DNA from: Aradus depressus
Taxonomy: Eukaryota; Arthropoda; Insecta; Hemiptera; Aradidae
Direction of reading: 5' to 3'
Length of the DNA: 64,000 bases
NCBI GenBank assembly: GCA_963662175.1
Contig: OY759217.1
Span: 8,062,562 to 8,126,561, forward strand
In this document: piece by piece, positions 1 through 10,060 of the stretch
Position numbering within the stretch: position 1 is the first letter of the stretch
Layout: each line of letters starts with the position of its first letter
Made by a program: the position numbers and the translations under genes
The notes under the pieces: model-generated
What the model was told of the DNA's origin: nothing
What the model saw: only the letters and a program-made list of their open reading frames with translations
The model's database searches: none

Positions 1-149
1 AAAAAAAAAAGTAGTCTGGTGTGCGACATCCTTCCAGATTGTAATGAGTTCCTAAAGCCCTTTATAGTTATTTACCTGTCAGTTTCTTATTGATTTGCAA
101 CTTCATTTCAACATTACCTGTGTTGCTATGGCTGGAAATTAAGAGTATA

Positions 150-501
150 TATCCACCATTGCTAACTAAGAAGCTCTAGGTTTGAGTCACAATACAATTT
201 TATAGAAAGAACACTATATATTTTTACAAAATTCACAAAGTCAAACATTACAAGCCGAGCACAACACAAACATGGGAGAGACGAGTAAACAACAAGGTTA
301 CCTCTCTATACACAAGTGTCATCAGATATATTTTATACAATTATTAATTATAATTACACATTAAGAAAATAAGGTAAAAATAACATACAAAATAATATAA
401 GTATGCAAACAAAAAATACAAATAAGAAAATTAAATAAGAAATATATGTTGAACCACAAAGAGATTATAGAACAAATTATAGTATGACGTCACAGCCACA
501 T
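150..501 (-). repeat. Probable 3' LTR region of the Gypsy element
   Basis: Read on the minus strand, a purine tract at about 504-513 follows the integrase stop and is followed by TGTGGCTGTGACG, as expected for a polypurine tract and the start of a 3' LTR. The stretch is AT-rich and non-coding. Its partner LTR is not in the window because the 5' part of the element is missing, so the outer limit (about 150) is a guess. Confidence 0.35.
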
Positions 502-580
502 ACTCCCTCCCCAGTGAGAACGGTAAGGAAACGCTTAGGAAAGTGGACGGTACGACCAGAGCGAGTATGATGTGGTTGCG

Positions 581-2007
581 TCATGGTGTCTTGAGGTTGA
601 GTCTTGGTGTTTTCAGGTTGAGTAGTGGGATGTGTAGCTCAGGGGGTGATGGATCCGAGGTGGCAGGTGTTCCAACAGTGTTACCTGTTGCATCTCCAAA
701 AAGGAATGCAGGCTTGAGACGGTCTAATGAGATGGTCTGTGGACCATTAGGTAAGGCAACCTTGAAAAATTTTTCAGACCGTGTTAATACCTGGAACGGA
801 CCGTTGTATGTGGGTTGCAATGGTTTACGAACTGAGTCATGCCATGTAATTACATGGGTTGATGATGACAGTTCCGGATGAATGAAGATATTGGTTGAAT
901 TACGATGAGCTGATGGCACGGGACGGAGTGTTCTGGCATGTTCACGAAGTCGGGACAAAAAGTTGTGGGTATCTGAGATAGGTTGAACATCTTGGAAAAA
1001 ATCAGCAGGGAGCTTAATGGGTTCTCCATATAAAAGTTGAGCCGATGAAGCATTAATTTCAGGTACAATATAAGACCTTAGACCCAGAAGTACTATTGGC
1101 AACTTTGGGGCCCAATCACCTGTCAGATGAGCTTTTAATGAGGTTTTTAATTGGCGGTGCCATCTTTCAATTTTCCCATTTGATTGAGGATGATAAGCTG
1201 TTGTTTTAATATGTTCAATTCCCAAAGCTTTTGTGAGTTCCATAAAAAGTTGGGATTCAAATTGTCTGCCTTTGTCCGTCGTAATTGTGTTTGGAACGCC
1301 AAAACGTGCTATCCAGTTGAACATTAAGGCAGTAGATACAGTCTCTGCTGAGATATCAGTGAGAGGGATGGCTTCAGTCCAACGAGAGAATCTATCAATA
1401 ATGGTTAGAAGGTAGAGAAATCCCCGAGATGGTGGGAGGGGTCCAACCAGGTCGAGATTGATGTGTGAAAATCTTGAATTGACAGGACTGCACGATCCAA
1501 GGGGGGTAGTAGTGTGTCTCCAAACTTTTACACGCTGACATGGGATGCAAGTACGTGCCCACAGAGCGTCATCTTTCTTCAGGGAAGGCCAAATGTATCT
1601 CGACTGAACGAGGTCTATTGAACCTTTGACCCCGGGATGGTTCATGTTGTGCAAGGAATCAAAGATTGATCTTCGGAAGGAGAGTGGTATAAAAGGGCGA
1701 AGCTTATCCCTTGAAGCATCACAAACGAGTTCGCGGTTGCTTGGTAAAGTAACAGTTTGGAATTTCCAGGAGCACTTATCAGATCCCATCAGATGTTGTA
1801 ATTCACTATCCTTCGCCTGGGCTTCAGCAACATCCTCTAGGGAGACAGTTGTCGGAATATGAATGGAACTTATGCGAGAACAAGCATCGGCCGGAATGTT
1901 AAGTTTCCCTGGCAGGTATCTGATGTCAGTTGTAAATTGACCAATACAGTCTAAATGTCGGAGTTGTCTAGGAGAAGCTTTGTCAGGATTTTGTAAAAAG
2001 GCGTAAC
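581..2007 (-). pseudogene. Gypsy integrase domain of pol
   Basis: The open frame runs from the RNase H/integrase linker ([14 protein letters not shown], about 1890-1935) to a stop at 581. It has an HHCC zinc-binding region ([10 protein letters not shown] followed by CIPC), and a DDE core seen as [22 protein letters not shown] and the glutamate in [10 protein letters not shown]. The C-terminus carries a GPFQV segment typical of the Gypsy integrase tail and ends with a short internal duplication (RLNLKTP twice). The core motifs look intact, but the frame is cut off from RT by the break near 2008. Confidence 0.88.
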
Positions 2008-2008
2008 T

Positions 2009-3680
2009 TATGTGTATATAGTGAAATTACGAGCCTCAAGGGTGTGGCGAAAATACCTCACAGCAGTGTATGCAGCAAGCAATTCACGGTCATACGTACT
2101 ATAGTTTTTTTGAGAGTTGTTGAGCTTTTTGGAAAAGAAACCTAGTGGTTGTAATTTTCCACAAGTAGTTTGGTGAAGTGAGGCACCCACAGCAAAATCA
2201 GGAAAGAATGAGTTGTGCGTCCAACGAGGGATGTGCAAGCAGAGTCGCATTGGCAAGTTCTTGCTTGAGCTTATTAAATGATGTTTCCGTGTCAGGAGTC
2301 CATTGAATTGTGTTCGGAGTCCATTGAATTTTTCTTTGATCTCGTTTCTTCACAACACCACAAAGATCAAAAAGTGGTTGTTGAGTCGCAGCCGTATTTG
2401 GCAATGCTCTTCTGTAAAAGTTGATTAGCACTAGGAATCGCCTAAGGCCTTCGATTGTAACAGGCAAGGGGTACTCCTGAATGACCTTCACACGTTCAGG
2501 AAGAGGAGCTATGCCGTCATTACTAACCTTGTAGCCTAAAAACTCTATCTCACACACTCCAAATATGCATTTTGAGAAATTAATATTGATGGAGTTCTTG
2601 TTGAGCCTCTCAAATAAGAGGTCCAAATGGCGTTTGTGGTCCTCTTCGTTACCAGATGCCACTAATAAATCGTCAAGATAAGCATACACAAAGGGTAAGC
2701 CTTCAAGTACACGATGAATATATCTTTGAAAGGACTGGGCCGCATTCCGAAGTCCAAAAGGAAGTTTCAAAAATTCGAAAAGCCCAAAAGGTGTCACAAC
2801 AGCTGTTTTCGGAATATGTTCTACAGCTACAGGGATGTGGTGAAATGCCTTGACAAGGTCAATTTTGCTAAATATTACCTTACCAGCAAGTTGAGAATTG
2901 AAGTCGTGTAAATGAGGCACAGGATATCTGTCCGGCTTGGTTATGGAATTTAAGCGCCTATAATCACCACAAGGCCTCCAAGAACCGTCCTTTTTTGGCA
3001 CTATGTGCAGAGGACTGGACCAGCTGCTCTTAGATGGACGACAAATTCCCATGGCATACATCTGTTCAAATGGACGACAAATTCCCATGGCATACATCTG
3101 TTCAAATTCATGTTTGGCCTGAATCAATTTATCCGGTGGCAGTCGTCGAGGTCTCGCTGATATAGGAGGACCAGTAGTGTCAATGGTATGAGTAATATCA
3201 TGATCTACAACTGTAGAATTGAATGTTGGTCGTTCCTGGAGAAAATTAGGATATTTCCGAAGTAGGTCTGAGTATTTATGAAGAGGTGAAATAGTGAAAA
3301 CAGAAGGTTGAGATGAATTCATGGTCTTGGTATGAACACTAAGTGAAGTGACTTCATCAATTAGCCGTTTTCCTTTAAGATCAATGAGAAGTCCATAATG
3401 TCCTAAAAGGTCAGCTCCAATTATAGGATGTGTGACATCTGCTACAGTGAAAACCCATCCGAAGTTTCTTCTGAGTCCCAAATCCAGTTTAAGAAACTTC
3501 TTTCCATAAGTCCGAATAGGCGACCCATTGGAGGAAGAAAATTCTGCTGTGTTGCCAGACTTTCCGCCTTAGTGGGTGGAATTACCGAAATATCTGCTCC
3601 TGAGTCAATTAAAAATATGTTGCTGGAGGGTAGGTCCCTGACGAAAAGACGGCGTTTAAAAGTTGGGTCACATTCTGCCG
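2009..3680 (-). pseudogene. pol: Gypsy pol: protease, reverse transcriptase, RNase H (frameshifted)
   Basis: The protease active site DSGADISVIPP is read at about 3580-3606, in a different frame from the downstream RT, so there is a frameshift near 3550. RT (2198-3481) has the fingers motif VPKKDGSWRPCGDYRRLN, the substrate-binding FGLRNAAQSFQR and the catalytic YLDD at about 2669-2680. An exact 36-bp tandem duplication at about 3033-3104 repeats FEQMYAMGICRP within the RT N-terminus. RNase H continues in another frame at 2008-2256 and ends at a stop just after FTIYT, where the family normally continues. The element would normally make cDNA from its own RNA, but this copy is dead. Confidence 0.9.
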
Positions 3681-3683
3681 CCT

Positions 3684-4104
3684 CTAATGTGGCCCGTGTG
3701 CGTTTCCCTCATTCGAAGATGTATCTTTTTTGAAGTCACAAGGTTGTTCACAATGCTTGGCCAGATTACCAAATTTATAATGATACCAGCAAGTGGAGTA
3801 TTTCTTGCTTGAACGTGAACGTTGTCGAGGATGGGGAGAATTAGTTCTTGAATTTGGCCTTCCTCGAGTTGTTAGGAGAGATATTTGATTAGACATCTCC
3901 TGAATGATTGATTCTAACTGGGTTAAGCGGTCACTAATTGAAGATGCGTCGCGTGAAGAGGGGGGATCACTTGAGGAAGCACACATGGAGTGATTGGATG
4001 TCACCTCTAAAATACGGTCCGCCATTGTAGCCAAATTGTCCAGAGACTCGGAGTGACTAGCAGCTAAAATAGATTTGGCAGAATGAGGCAAACGATCCAG
4101 GAAT
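3684..4104 (-). pseudogene. Gypsy gag C-terminal fragment
   Basis: The frame gives about 139 residues of the Gag carboxyl end. It contains the segment RLPHSAKSILAAS, a serine-rich linker, an arginine/serine stretch and a CWYHYKFGNLAKHCEQPC zinc-knuckle-like motif, a Cys/His pattern usual in insect Gypsy Gag proteins that bind RNA in the virus-like particle. The first in-frame ATG is at 4091, but the homology continues upstream to about 4104, where the SINE junction cuts it. The capsid part of Gag is therefore missing, and this is a remnant. Confidence 0.8.
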
Positions 4105-4405
4105 ATCGCCTGCTACCAGAGCGCTCTTTCGTCACTCTGGTGGACATGAGCCCGACTCTACTGTGGGAGTCCTAAATTTTGCCTACCCTAAATTTTTATT
4201 CATCTAGGGTAGGGGTCTTTAACGAGTACCTGACATCGTACAGGCTCGGGACCATCGCTTAACGTCCCATCCGAAGGACGGCGTGCTTAAGTTTATTTTG
4301 CCTCCCAGATAAAATAAATAAACTAAGGGCCTCGGTCGGGCTACGAACCCACGACCTTGAGCTCAGAAGTCAAGCACGCATACCACTGAGCTACCGGCGC
4401 CCTCC
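4105..4405 (-). mobile_element. tRNA-derived SINE (family A), minus strand
   Basis: On the minus strand it begins with a tRNA-like head holding an A-box-like GGTAGCTCAGTGGTATGCG and a B-box-like GGGTTCGTAGCCC, followed by the shared SINE body (GCACGCCGTCCTTCGGATGG, then AGAGTGACGAAAGAGCGCTC). The same sequence recurs about ten times in the window. It abuts the broken gag frame of the Gypsy element, and its own 3' tail is missing. Confidence 0.8.
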
Positions 4406-4547
4406 AGCCACACCTGTATCATAAGTTAAAATCTAAGCTTACCAGTCAGGTAACTAAACACGCAAGAGAGGGACAGACCTCGCTACACCACTGCCTGTAA
4501 ATATTAATTTTTGTCTATTTCGAGTACAATAAATGATATAATTTTAC

Positions 4548-5474
4548 CTTTTTTGTAACCGAAGTACAAGCGGATATTGTCTTCAAAATATGTAGAATCC
4601 ACAAGGACTGCCAAATGATCAAAGAGGCTGTGTTAAAAAGATGACTGCCCAACAAATACCTCAAATGTTCTACATTAAAGAACCTACTTCCATTTCGATA
4701 GATATTGGTAGTAGTTATAAAAAATCCTGTCGACATTATTGTCAAATTTTGCTCTGAATATATCTTTTCAAGGTAGGAAACCAAATTTACAGTTTTCCAG
4801 TGAATAAAAATCAAACTTTGTATGTATTTATGTTCGATAAATTGTATACGTTTTGGGCCGAAATGTCTAAGTGTAAAAGTTAAACATTCAAATATTTTTG
4901 ATAACATTTGACATGATTCAGTAAATTGTGATACAGCCAAATTGATAAAAATTAATGGCATGTATTGAACAAATAGAAAATAATTTTTCAATACGATTCC
5001 CGAATACAAGAGAACTATTATTGACAAAATGGGTCCAATTAGACAAAATTGTACATCCGAGTTAAAAAATGTGCATGACTTAGGGTTAAATGTTTCATTG
5101 AGTTGTTTTTCAATGTTGTGTATTTCGTTGAAAAATATTGTCATCTTTTTATTATTTATGATGGGTCTTTTATAAATCGATATGAATGATAATAATGTTA
5201 ATAGTATTTCAACACTGAATATAGAAAATTCTAATTTGTCAAATCTACTATGAACGTACGTATGATAATACAAGACAATACCAGAAGTTAAAACAACTAA
5301 AAAGATTATTAAAGAATAGCAATTTTTCAAATAGACATTTGTTAAATTATTAGAATACAGGCCAACATATTGGTATATTCGAAAAGTTCGAAATGTCTCC
5401 ATTGTCCGAATCAAACGTGAAGAGACAACTAACTGCTCAACTGAAGAGATCAATTTTTCATTAGGAAATTTCAT
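4548..5474 (-). CDS. Gustatory receptor (7tm_7 family), 5' exon
   Basis: An open frame begins at an ATG at 5474. It has the look of insect gustatory receptors, ligand-gated cation channels of chemosensory neurons: an FRTFRIYQYVGLY amino-terminal segment, several hydrophobic helices (about residues 52-72, 80-102, 142-178 and 245-262) and a conserved inner region FFNEIHNIEKQL. A splice donor follows AAAAAG at 4548 (GTAAAAT on the minus strand), so the ORF end at 4515 is probably read-through into an intron. The family's TYxxxxxQF signature lies in a final exon that I do not find downstream; a SINE and the Gypsy element occupy that DNA. The gene is therefore partial here, either with a distant last exon or broken. 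Confidence 0.7.
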
Positions 5475-5829
5475 TCTAATTGAGCACTAATGTTGGTCAT
5501 TTGTTAATTGATTTTGGTCTGTTTAGTGGCAAATGTTGACTTTCAGTACAATGTCACTCTTTCGGATCGATGCTACTGTTGAGAAAAAAACAACAGTCAA
5601 GTGCGAGTCAGGCCTCGCGCAAAAAGAGTTTCGTATTCTCGTAATTTTCGCCATGAATTTATTTGTGCTAATGCAACGGAACTAATTTTGGGAAATACCC
5701 TCCGATTGTTCTCTATATTTCAAATTGTTTTCAGAATTTTCTCTTTTGGAAATAAGGGGGGGGGGGGACACTTATGCAAACACGTTGATTTGAGTATTTT
5801 ATTTCTCCAGCTATAGGAAGTTTTGTTAG
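5475..5829. other. No gene recognised (upstream of receptor exon)
   Basis: AT-rich DNA upstream of the receptor start, with a run of about 13 G at 5757-5768. No TATA box or other promoter element can be assigned with confidence. Confidence 0.4.
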
Positions 5830-5925
5830 GAAAATTGATGTCCACCAAAGTGACGAAAGAGCGCTCTGGTAGTAGGCGATATGACCTTGTAGTTGAAGCC
5901 CGGGCATAAGTCATAATAACTAACT
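5830..5925 (+). mobile_element. SINE family A, 3' fragment
   Basis: Contains the 3' SINE body on the plus strand: TGTCCACCAAAGTGACGAAA, AGAGCGCTCTGGTAGTAGGC and the AAGCCCGGGCATAAGTCATA end. The tRNA head is absent. Confidence 0.7.
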
Positions 5926-5949
5926 GTATATAGGTATAGTTTATTTATT

Positions 5950-6110
5950 TGTATAATATAGGCCGAAGGAGGAAAAAAACAAACACTCAGTCCTTCGGGT
6001 CACTAAGCAATGGTCCTAATTTTGTAACCAAACTCAGATATGCAATTTTCGAATATCGTAACGGAACTCGGCTGTGGGTTATCAGAACGTCCACCTCTCA
6101 TAATGTGTGT
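5950..6110 (+). repeat. Dispersed repeat related to 38505-38645
   Basis: The stretch with ATCGTAACGGAACTCGG and a following GTCCAC segment recurs at 38505-38645 with moderate divergence. It includes a CCTTCGG element like the SINE body, so it may be another SINE-type family. No tRNA boxes are recognised here. Confidence 0.5.
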
Positions 6111-7141
6111 ATTGTTTTTTCACTCATCATTTAATAATAGTATTTATTATCGTTAAACCTAACTTGATAATTGGATACATCCTACAATTTCATATATCAA
6201 AAATAAATAATAGAAGATAAATGAATATCAAATTCCTAATACAATAGGTACTAATTATATATTTTTTTAAATATTTCATACTTATAATTCTTTAAAATAA
6301 AACTTCTTACATTTCGGTGCGATCACGGGCCCATTCCTCAGGTCACAAAGAGCGTAATATATATTTTAATTTTTTTTAAAAACTGTATATTGTTTTCAAG
6401 AAGTGGGACATTAAAGAAGTGTATTCCTTTTCAATTTTTTTTTTTCAAGGAGAGAGGAAGAATGTTTAGTATTTAAAATTCTTGTTTGTTCCTGTTTTCA
6501 AAATGATCACTACTCCTAGTATTGTTGAGAGGGAAAATATTTATATTATTTCTAATGACCATTAATGCACCAAATATAAACAGCGCAGGTAAGATTTTAA
6601 TTTTCTTAAATATCTTTCTGCAGCTTGTTCTTTGATAATATTATTTATTATTTTTAGTGTTTTCTTTTGAAGTCTGAAATTGTTAGCATTAGAACTAGAA
6701 GCTCCCTAATCTATTAAACCGTGATTCTTTATAGAAGGGAAATATGCCTAACATAGTGTAATTATTGTTTCCTTTGGTACATTTTTTTTTAAAGATTTCT
6801 AAGTGAGAAACAAACGGAACTCAGTTTCTTATCTATGACAGACGTAGCCAAGTCAGTTCCATATCAGATGTACAGAAAATAAAGAAATTGTAAATGTGAA
6901 ATCATTGTTGAAATTAAATTCTTACAAAGAAAGAGGGCCGGCGAAAAGTTCGAATTTTTATGGGAATAATATTAAACAAGGAAGTGGCAACACTGTTTCC
7001 ATATAAACCCAACAGGTAACAGATGTTCAATATTGGAAACTATTTTTAAAATTAAAAATAAAAACGAAAATGAAAAAGAGATTATACTATATTTAGATGT
7101 GCTTTTGTTTAATGTGAGAAAAGAGAATAGCCGGCCAAAGG
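6111..7141. other. AT-rich stretch with no recognised gene
   Basis: About 1 kb of AT-rich sequence with many A and T runs. I see no long open frame, no RNA gene and no clear repeat boundary. Confidence 0.5.
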
Positions 7142-7154
7142 ATTGTAGATAGTT

Positions 7155-7340
7155 TTTGCTTTTTTTTTTTTTTAATTTGGCCTTATGTTCAATTCATATT
7201 AGCCCATATTATTTACGACATCCATGGCCCCGGGAGGGAGTTCTATCTACGAAATAAAACTCACACCCGGACGGGATTCGAACCCGCAAACCATGGTGAC
7301 CAAAGCCCTACCCTCTAGCCCCCATGGCCATCATGGCCTC
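7155..7340 (-). mobile_element. tRNA-derived SINE (family B), minus strand, with 13-bp TSD
   Basis: On the minus strand a class-II-like tRNA head (GGCCATGGGGGC, then GGGTTCGAATCCCGTCCGGG) is followed by a short body ending in poly(A), seen as poly(T) at 7159-7173. The copies of ATTGTAGATAGTT at 7142-7154 and 7341-7353 are a target-site duplication, so this is a retroposed SINE and not a tRNA gene. Plus-strand relatives lie at 24943 and 25832. Confidence 0.85.
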
Positions 7341-7489
7341 ATTGTAGATAGTTATTCGCCGTTGTTTGGATGGGAGAGCAATCAAATTTACATACTTATA
7401 TTGTGTAGTGAGTTATGGCGTGTTTTAGATGAGTCATAAAATAGTTATTTTGACTCATGCCCGGGCTCTAACTACGGGGTGATATCGCC

Positions 7490-8074
7490 AGCCCCGCCGC
7501 AACATATATTAGTGCCCTAGGCGAAAATCTACCTTGCGCCCTCTTGTAAGGAGAGAAAATTTCAATAATAAAAAATAAAACTTCATAAAAAAATGTTTTA
7601 ACGTTTAAATTTATTATAAAAAAAGAAAAAAAATTTATATACTATATATAAAAAAATTATAAAAACAACATATATTATCATAATATATCTGAAAAAATGA
7701 TTGAAAGACATCAAATGGTATTAATTTTTGTAAAAATTCAATTGTATTTTTCGGGCTTTAGCATTAGCAAATTCTTCAATTACATCCTTGAAATTTATGT
7801 TCTTGGCCAGTTCGTTTTCTATTGCAAGAACAGCCAGAGCATGGAGTCTTTCTTGTGTCATAGTTGATCTTAAATATGTTTTTATTAATTTCAATTTGCT
7901 AAAACTCCTTTCGCAACTAGCTACTGATACTGGAATCGTTAAAAGTATGCGTAACGCAATTCACAAGTTTGTGAATAAGTCGCAAGTATTAGTTTTTTTT
8001 TTTTCAATTCTTCCAATCAAGGTCAAAGAGTCAACAACTCTTGTGCTCCTAACATCCAGGCGCCCTAGGGCTAG
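7490..8074 (-). mobile_element. Internally deleted hAT DNA transposon
   Basis: The segment carries a hAT transposase remnant and is flanked by the 8-bp direct repeat ATATCGCC (7482-7489 and 8075-8082), the duplication length made by hAT transposases. The ends are GC-rich (AGCCCCGCCGC on the left, GCGCCCTAGGGCTAG on the right) and only imperfectly inverted. Confidence 0.75.
7745..8055 (-). pseudogene. hAT transposase C-terminal (dimerisation) fragment
   Basis: On the minus strand the frame reads TIPVSVASCERSFSKLKLIK, then TYLRSTMTQERLHALAVLAI and ENELAKNINF. This is the C-terminal hAT dimerisation region seen in ZMYM6-like and DUF4371-type transposases. Upstream sequence contains a poly(T) tract and stops, and the catalytic RNase H-like core is absent. 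The fragment is a non-autonomous relic and no complete transposase lies nearby. Confidence 0.8.
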
Positions 8075-8185
8075 ATATCGCCTACTACCAGAGCGCTCTT
8101 TCGTCACTCTGGTGGACATGAGCCCGACTCTATTGTGGGAGTCCTATATTTTGCCTATCCAAAAATTTTATTCAACTAGGGCAGG

Positions 8186-8725
8186 AACGCAAAGCTCCAG
8201 GAAGCGGGCCTCAAGGCAGAGGCACTCCAGAGAAGGAGCCCACGCCTCGTGGTATATGATGTGCCCTCGGGCTGGTCAGTAGAGGACATCACCAGGAGGT
8301 TCCGAGCCCAGTCCCCAGATCTTTCTCCCCCTGTCCCAGTATATAGAAAAGGCCCAAGGGACCAATCGGCAGTTCATTGGGTAGTGGATGTGGCTCCAGA
8401 AACCAGAAAAGTCCTCATCAATGCCGGCAGTATCACCCTAGGGTGGTACTCATGCAGGGTTCGCGACTGCTTGGATGTCTCGCAATGTTGGAAATGCCAG
8501 ACGTTCGGCCACATTGGTAAGTCGTGCAGCAAAACCAGGGTGTGCGCGATGTGCTCGGAAGAGGGGCATGACAGCAACAACTGCCCTAACAAAGCTAAGC
8601 CGCCGAAGTGTTGCAACTGCAGCACGAAGGGTACCCGCGCCGCTCACAAAGCTGATAGCGATGTCTGTCCATCATATATCCGCGCTCTTGAGTCTCTGGC
8701 CTCGCGTACGGATTATGGTAGATAG
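8186..8725 (+). pseudogene. ORF1 (Gag-like) C-terminal fragment, R1-like element
   Basis: Before the first methionine-type start the frame already reads KLQEAGLKAEALQRRSPRLV, so this is an internal piece. It continues with an RNA-binding-like domain and three Cys/His zinc knuckles: CWKCQTFGHIGKSC, CAMCSEEGHDSNNC and CCNCSTKGTRAAHKADSDVC. Three knuckles at the ORF1 C-terminus are usual for R1-, I- and Jockey-type Gag proteins that bind element RNA. The ORF1 stop at 8723-8725 overlaps the ORF2 ATG by 11 nt. Confidence 0.85.
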
Positions 8726-8890
8726 AAATCGCGGGGGCCTTCGTTTACTGCAGCTCAATATGAATAGGCGCCGGATTGTGGCTGAGGAAGTACGACAACT
8801 TGTGCCTACGGAGAATATCCAAGTGCTAGCCCTCCAGGAACCCTACTGTGTTCGAGGTAGCATGGCAGGCCTAGGTACTAGCCACAGAAT
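8715..8890 (+). pseudogene. ORF2 N-terminal fragment (AP-endonuclease start), R1-like element
   Basis: Begins at an ATG at 8715 inside the end of ORF1. The frame gives GLRLLQLNMNRRRIVAEEVR and VLALQEPYCVRGSMAG, matching the first strands of the apurinic-type endonuclease domain of R1-clade ORF2, including the LQLNMN asparagine and the QEPY glutamate of the metal site. It is cut off by satellite sequence, so the rest of the endonuclease and all of the RT are missing. Confidence 0.85.
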
Positions 8891-8894
8891 TGTT

Positions 8895-10060
8895 AGATTT
8901 AATATTTGTTAAAACTGATAGATTCAGTTATATCGGGAAAGTCCCATCCGAAGGACGACGTGCTCAAGGGGTTTTGAACCTAAGTGAAATTTTAGCTATC
9001 TAGGTTTAGTTACATAACATACGACTCATTATCGAGCACCTGACATACAAATAGGCCCTCGATCATAGCTTAAAGTCCAATCCGAAGGACGACGTGCTCA
9101 AATTTATCTTTATCTTCCCGATTAAAACATCTGACCTAAGTGACTTGGCTAGATTTCTAAATGGCGATCCTGAGCTCGGTAGACTCCATTCTTCAAATTT
9201 CTAGCTTTTAAACGGGTTTTAGATTTAAGATAATGTTTGTACCTTTTTCATGAAACATTTCACAATTAAAATCTGAGGCCATGAGATGAACGAACTGTGA
9301 GAGGAGTGTTGGGTGATGTCACGTAGTGTTGGGTGATGTCACGTACCCTAGTTTGAGCAGAACGTTTAAGGATGCTAGGAAATTTGCTAATTCAATGTTT
9401 TATTTAACGTTTTTGTGAACTTTTGTTTGTTTGAACACGTAAACAAATTGTCTCAAGAAAATTTACCTTTTTAATATTTGAAAAGTTATTTATACCCATA
9501 AAAGTGAGCAAAATTACTTACTTTTCACCCAAGTTGTATATCACGGTTGTTATATATCAGTTTTAACAAATATTAAATCTAAAAACCGGAAAAAAGGGAG
9601 AAATTTGAAGAATGGAGTTTACCGAGCTCAGGATCGCCATTTAGAAATCTAGCTGCGGTGCCCTGTGTTCCTAACTACGTACTATCTGTGTTGCCCAGCG
9701 GTCCTAAGAACATAATAGCTGGTTGCACGGAGTTGCAAGGCGCATACTATCTAAGGTCCCCTGTGTTCTTAAGTAGGAACTTGCTGTGGTTCCAAGTAAA
9801 AAAAATAAATAAAAAAAAAATAGCTTTTGACAGAACGAAGTCTGTTGGGTCAGCTAGTGTGGAATATAAGTGGGCGTTGAGGTACCGTTTTGACATATTT
9901 TCTGAAAAACAAATTAATACAGCTATGTTGGTCGATAGGCAGCATCCAGAAACGAAGATGGTCAATCAAAGAAAAATTCAGATGTATCGGAAAAGTCCCA
10001 TCCGAAGGACGACGTGCTCAAATTTATTTTTATCTTCCCGATTAAAACATCTGACCTAAG
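8895..10060. repeat. Composite 1.1-kb block, copy A
   Basis: The block has two forward satellite units, a ~300-bp segment found only in these blocks (with GTGTTGGGTGATGTCACGTA twice), a satellite segment in inverted orientation (about 9540-9652) and a Helitron-type 3' end finishing in CTAG at 9857. It then re-enters the satellite at TGTGGAATATAAG. Copies B and C are nearly identical. Confidence 0.85.

Larger units (their letters stand above)
502..4104 (-). mobile_element. Ty3/Gypsy LTR retrotransposon, 5'-truncated, decayed
   Basis: On the minus strand the order is Gag C-terminus with a zinc knuckle, aspartic protease, reverse transcriptase, RNase H and integrase, then a polypurine tract. 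Protease before RT and integrase last is the Gypsy order. There is no envelope frame between integrase and the LTR. The reading frame breaks near 3550 and near 2008, and the gag N-terminus is replaced at 4105 by a SINE. The copy cannot be autonomous. Confidence 0.9.
7430..8183 (-). mobile_element. SINE family A interrupted by a hAT element
   Basis: The minus-strand SINE 3' body is split. The part ending in the ATGCCCGGGCTCTAACTACG segment lies at about 7430-7489, and it resumes with CTACTACCAGAGCGCTC at 8083. The 585 bp between is foreign DNA flanked by ATATCGCC on both sides. The SINE lacks its tRNA head; at about 8184 it meets R1-like coding sequence. Confidence 0.8.
8184..8890 (+). mobile_element. 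R1/I-type non-LTR retrotransposon fragment
   Basis: It covers the end of ORF1 and the start of ORF2 of a non-LTR element. Both flanks are truncated, by SINE sequence at about 8184 and by the satellite at about 8890. No poly(A) tail or target-site duplication is visible. Confidence 0.85.

Noticed and set aside
8475..8714. Alternate-frame ORF through the zinc-knuckle region
   Set aside because: Its first part is the wrong frame of ORF1. Only the portion from 8715 is real (ORF2 start).
9658..10059. Repeated 133-residue ORF in the satellite blocks (also at 14629)
   Set aside because: It spans the Helitron end and satellite sequence, starts at a non-ATG codon and is shortened in copy B. Near-identity of recent DNA copies explains its repetition.
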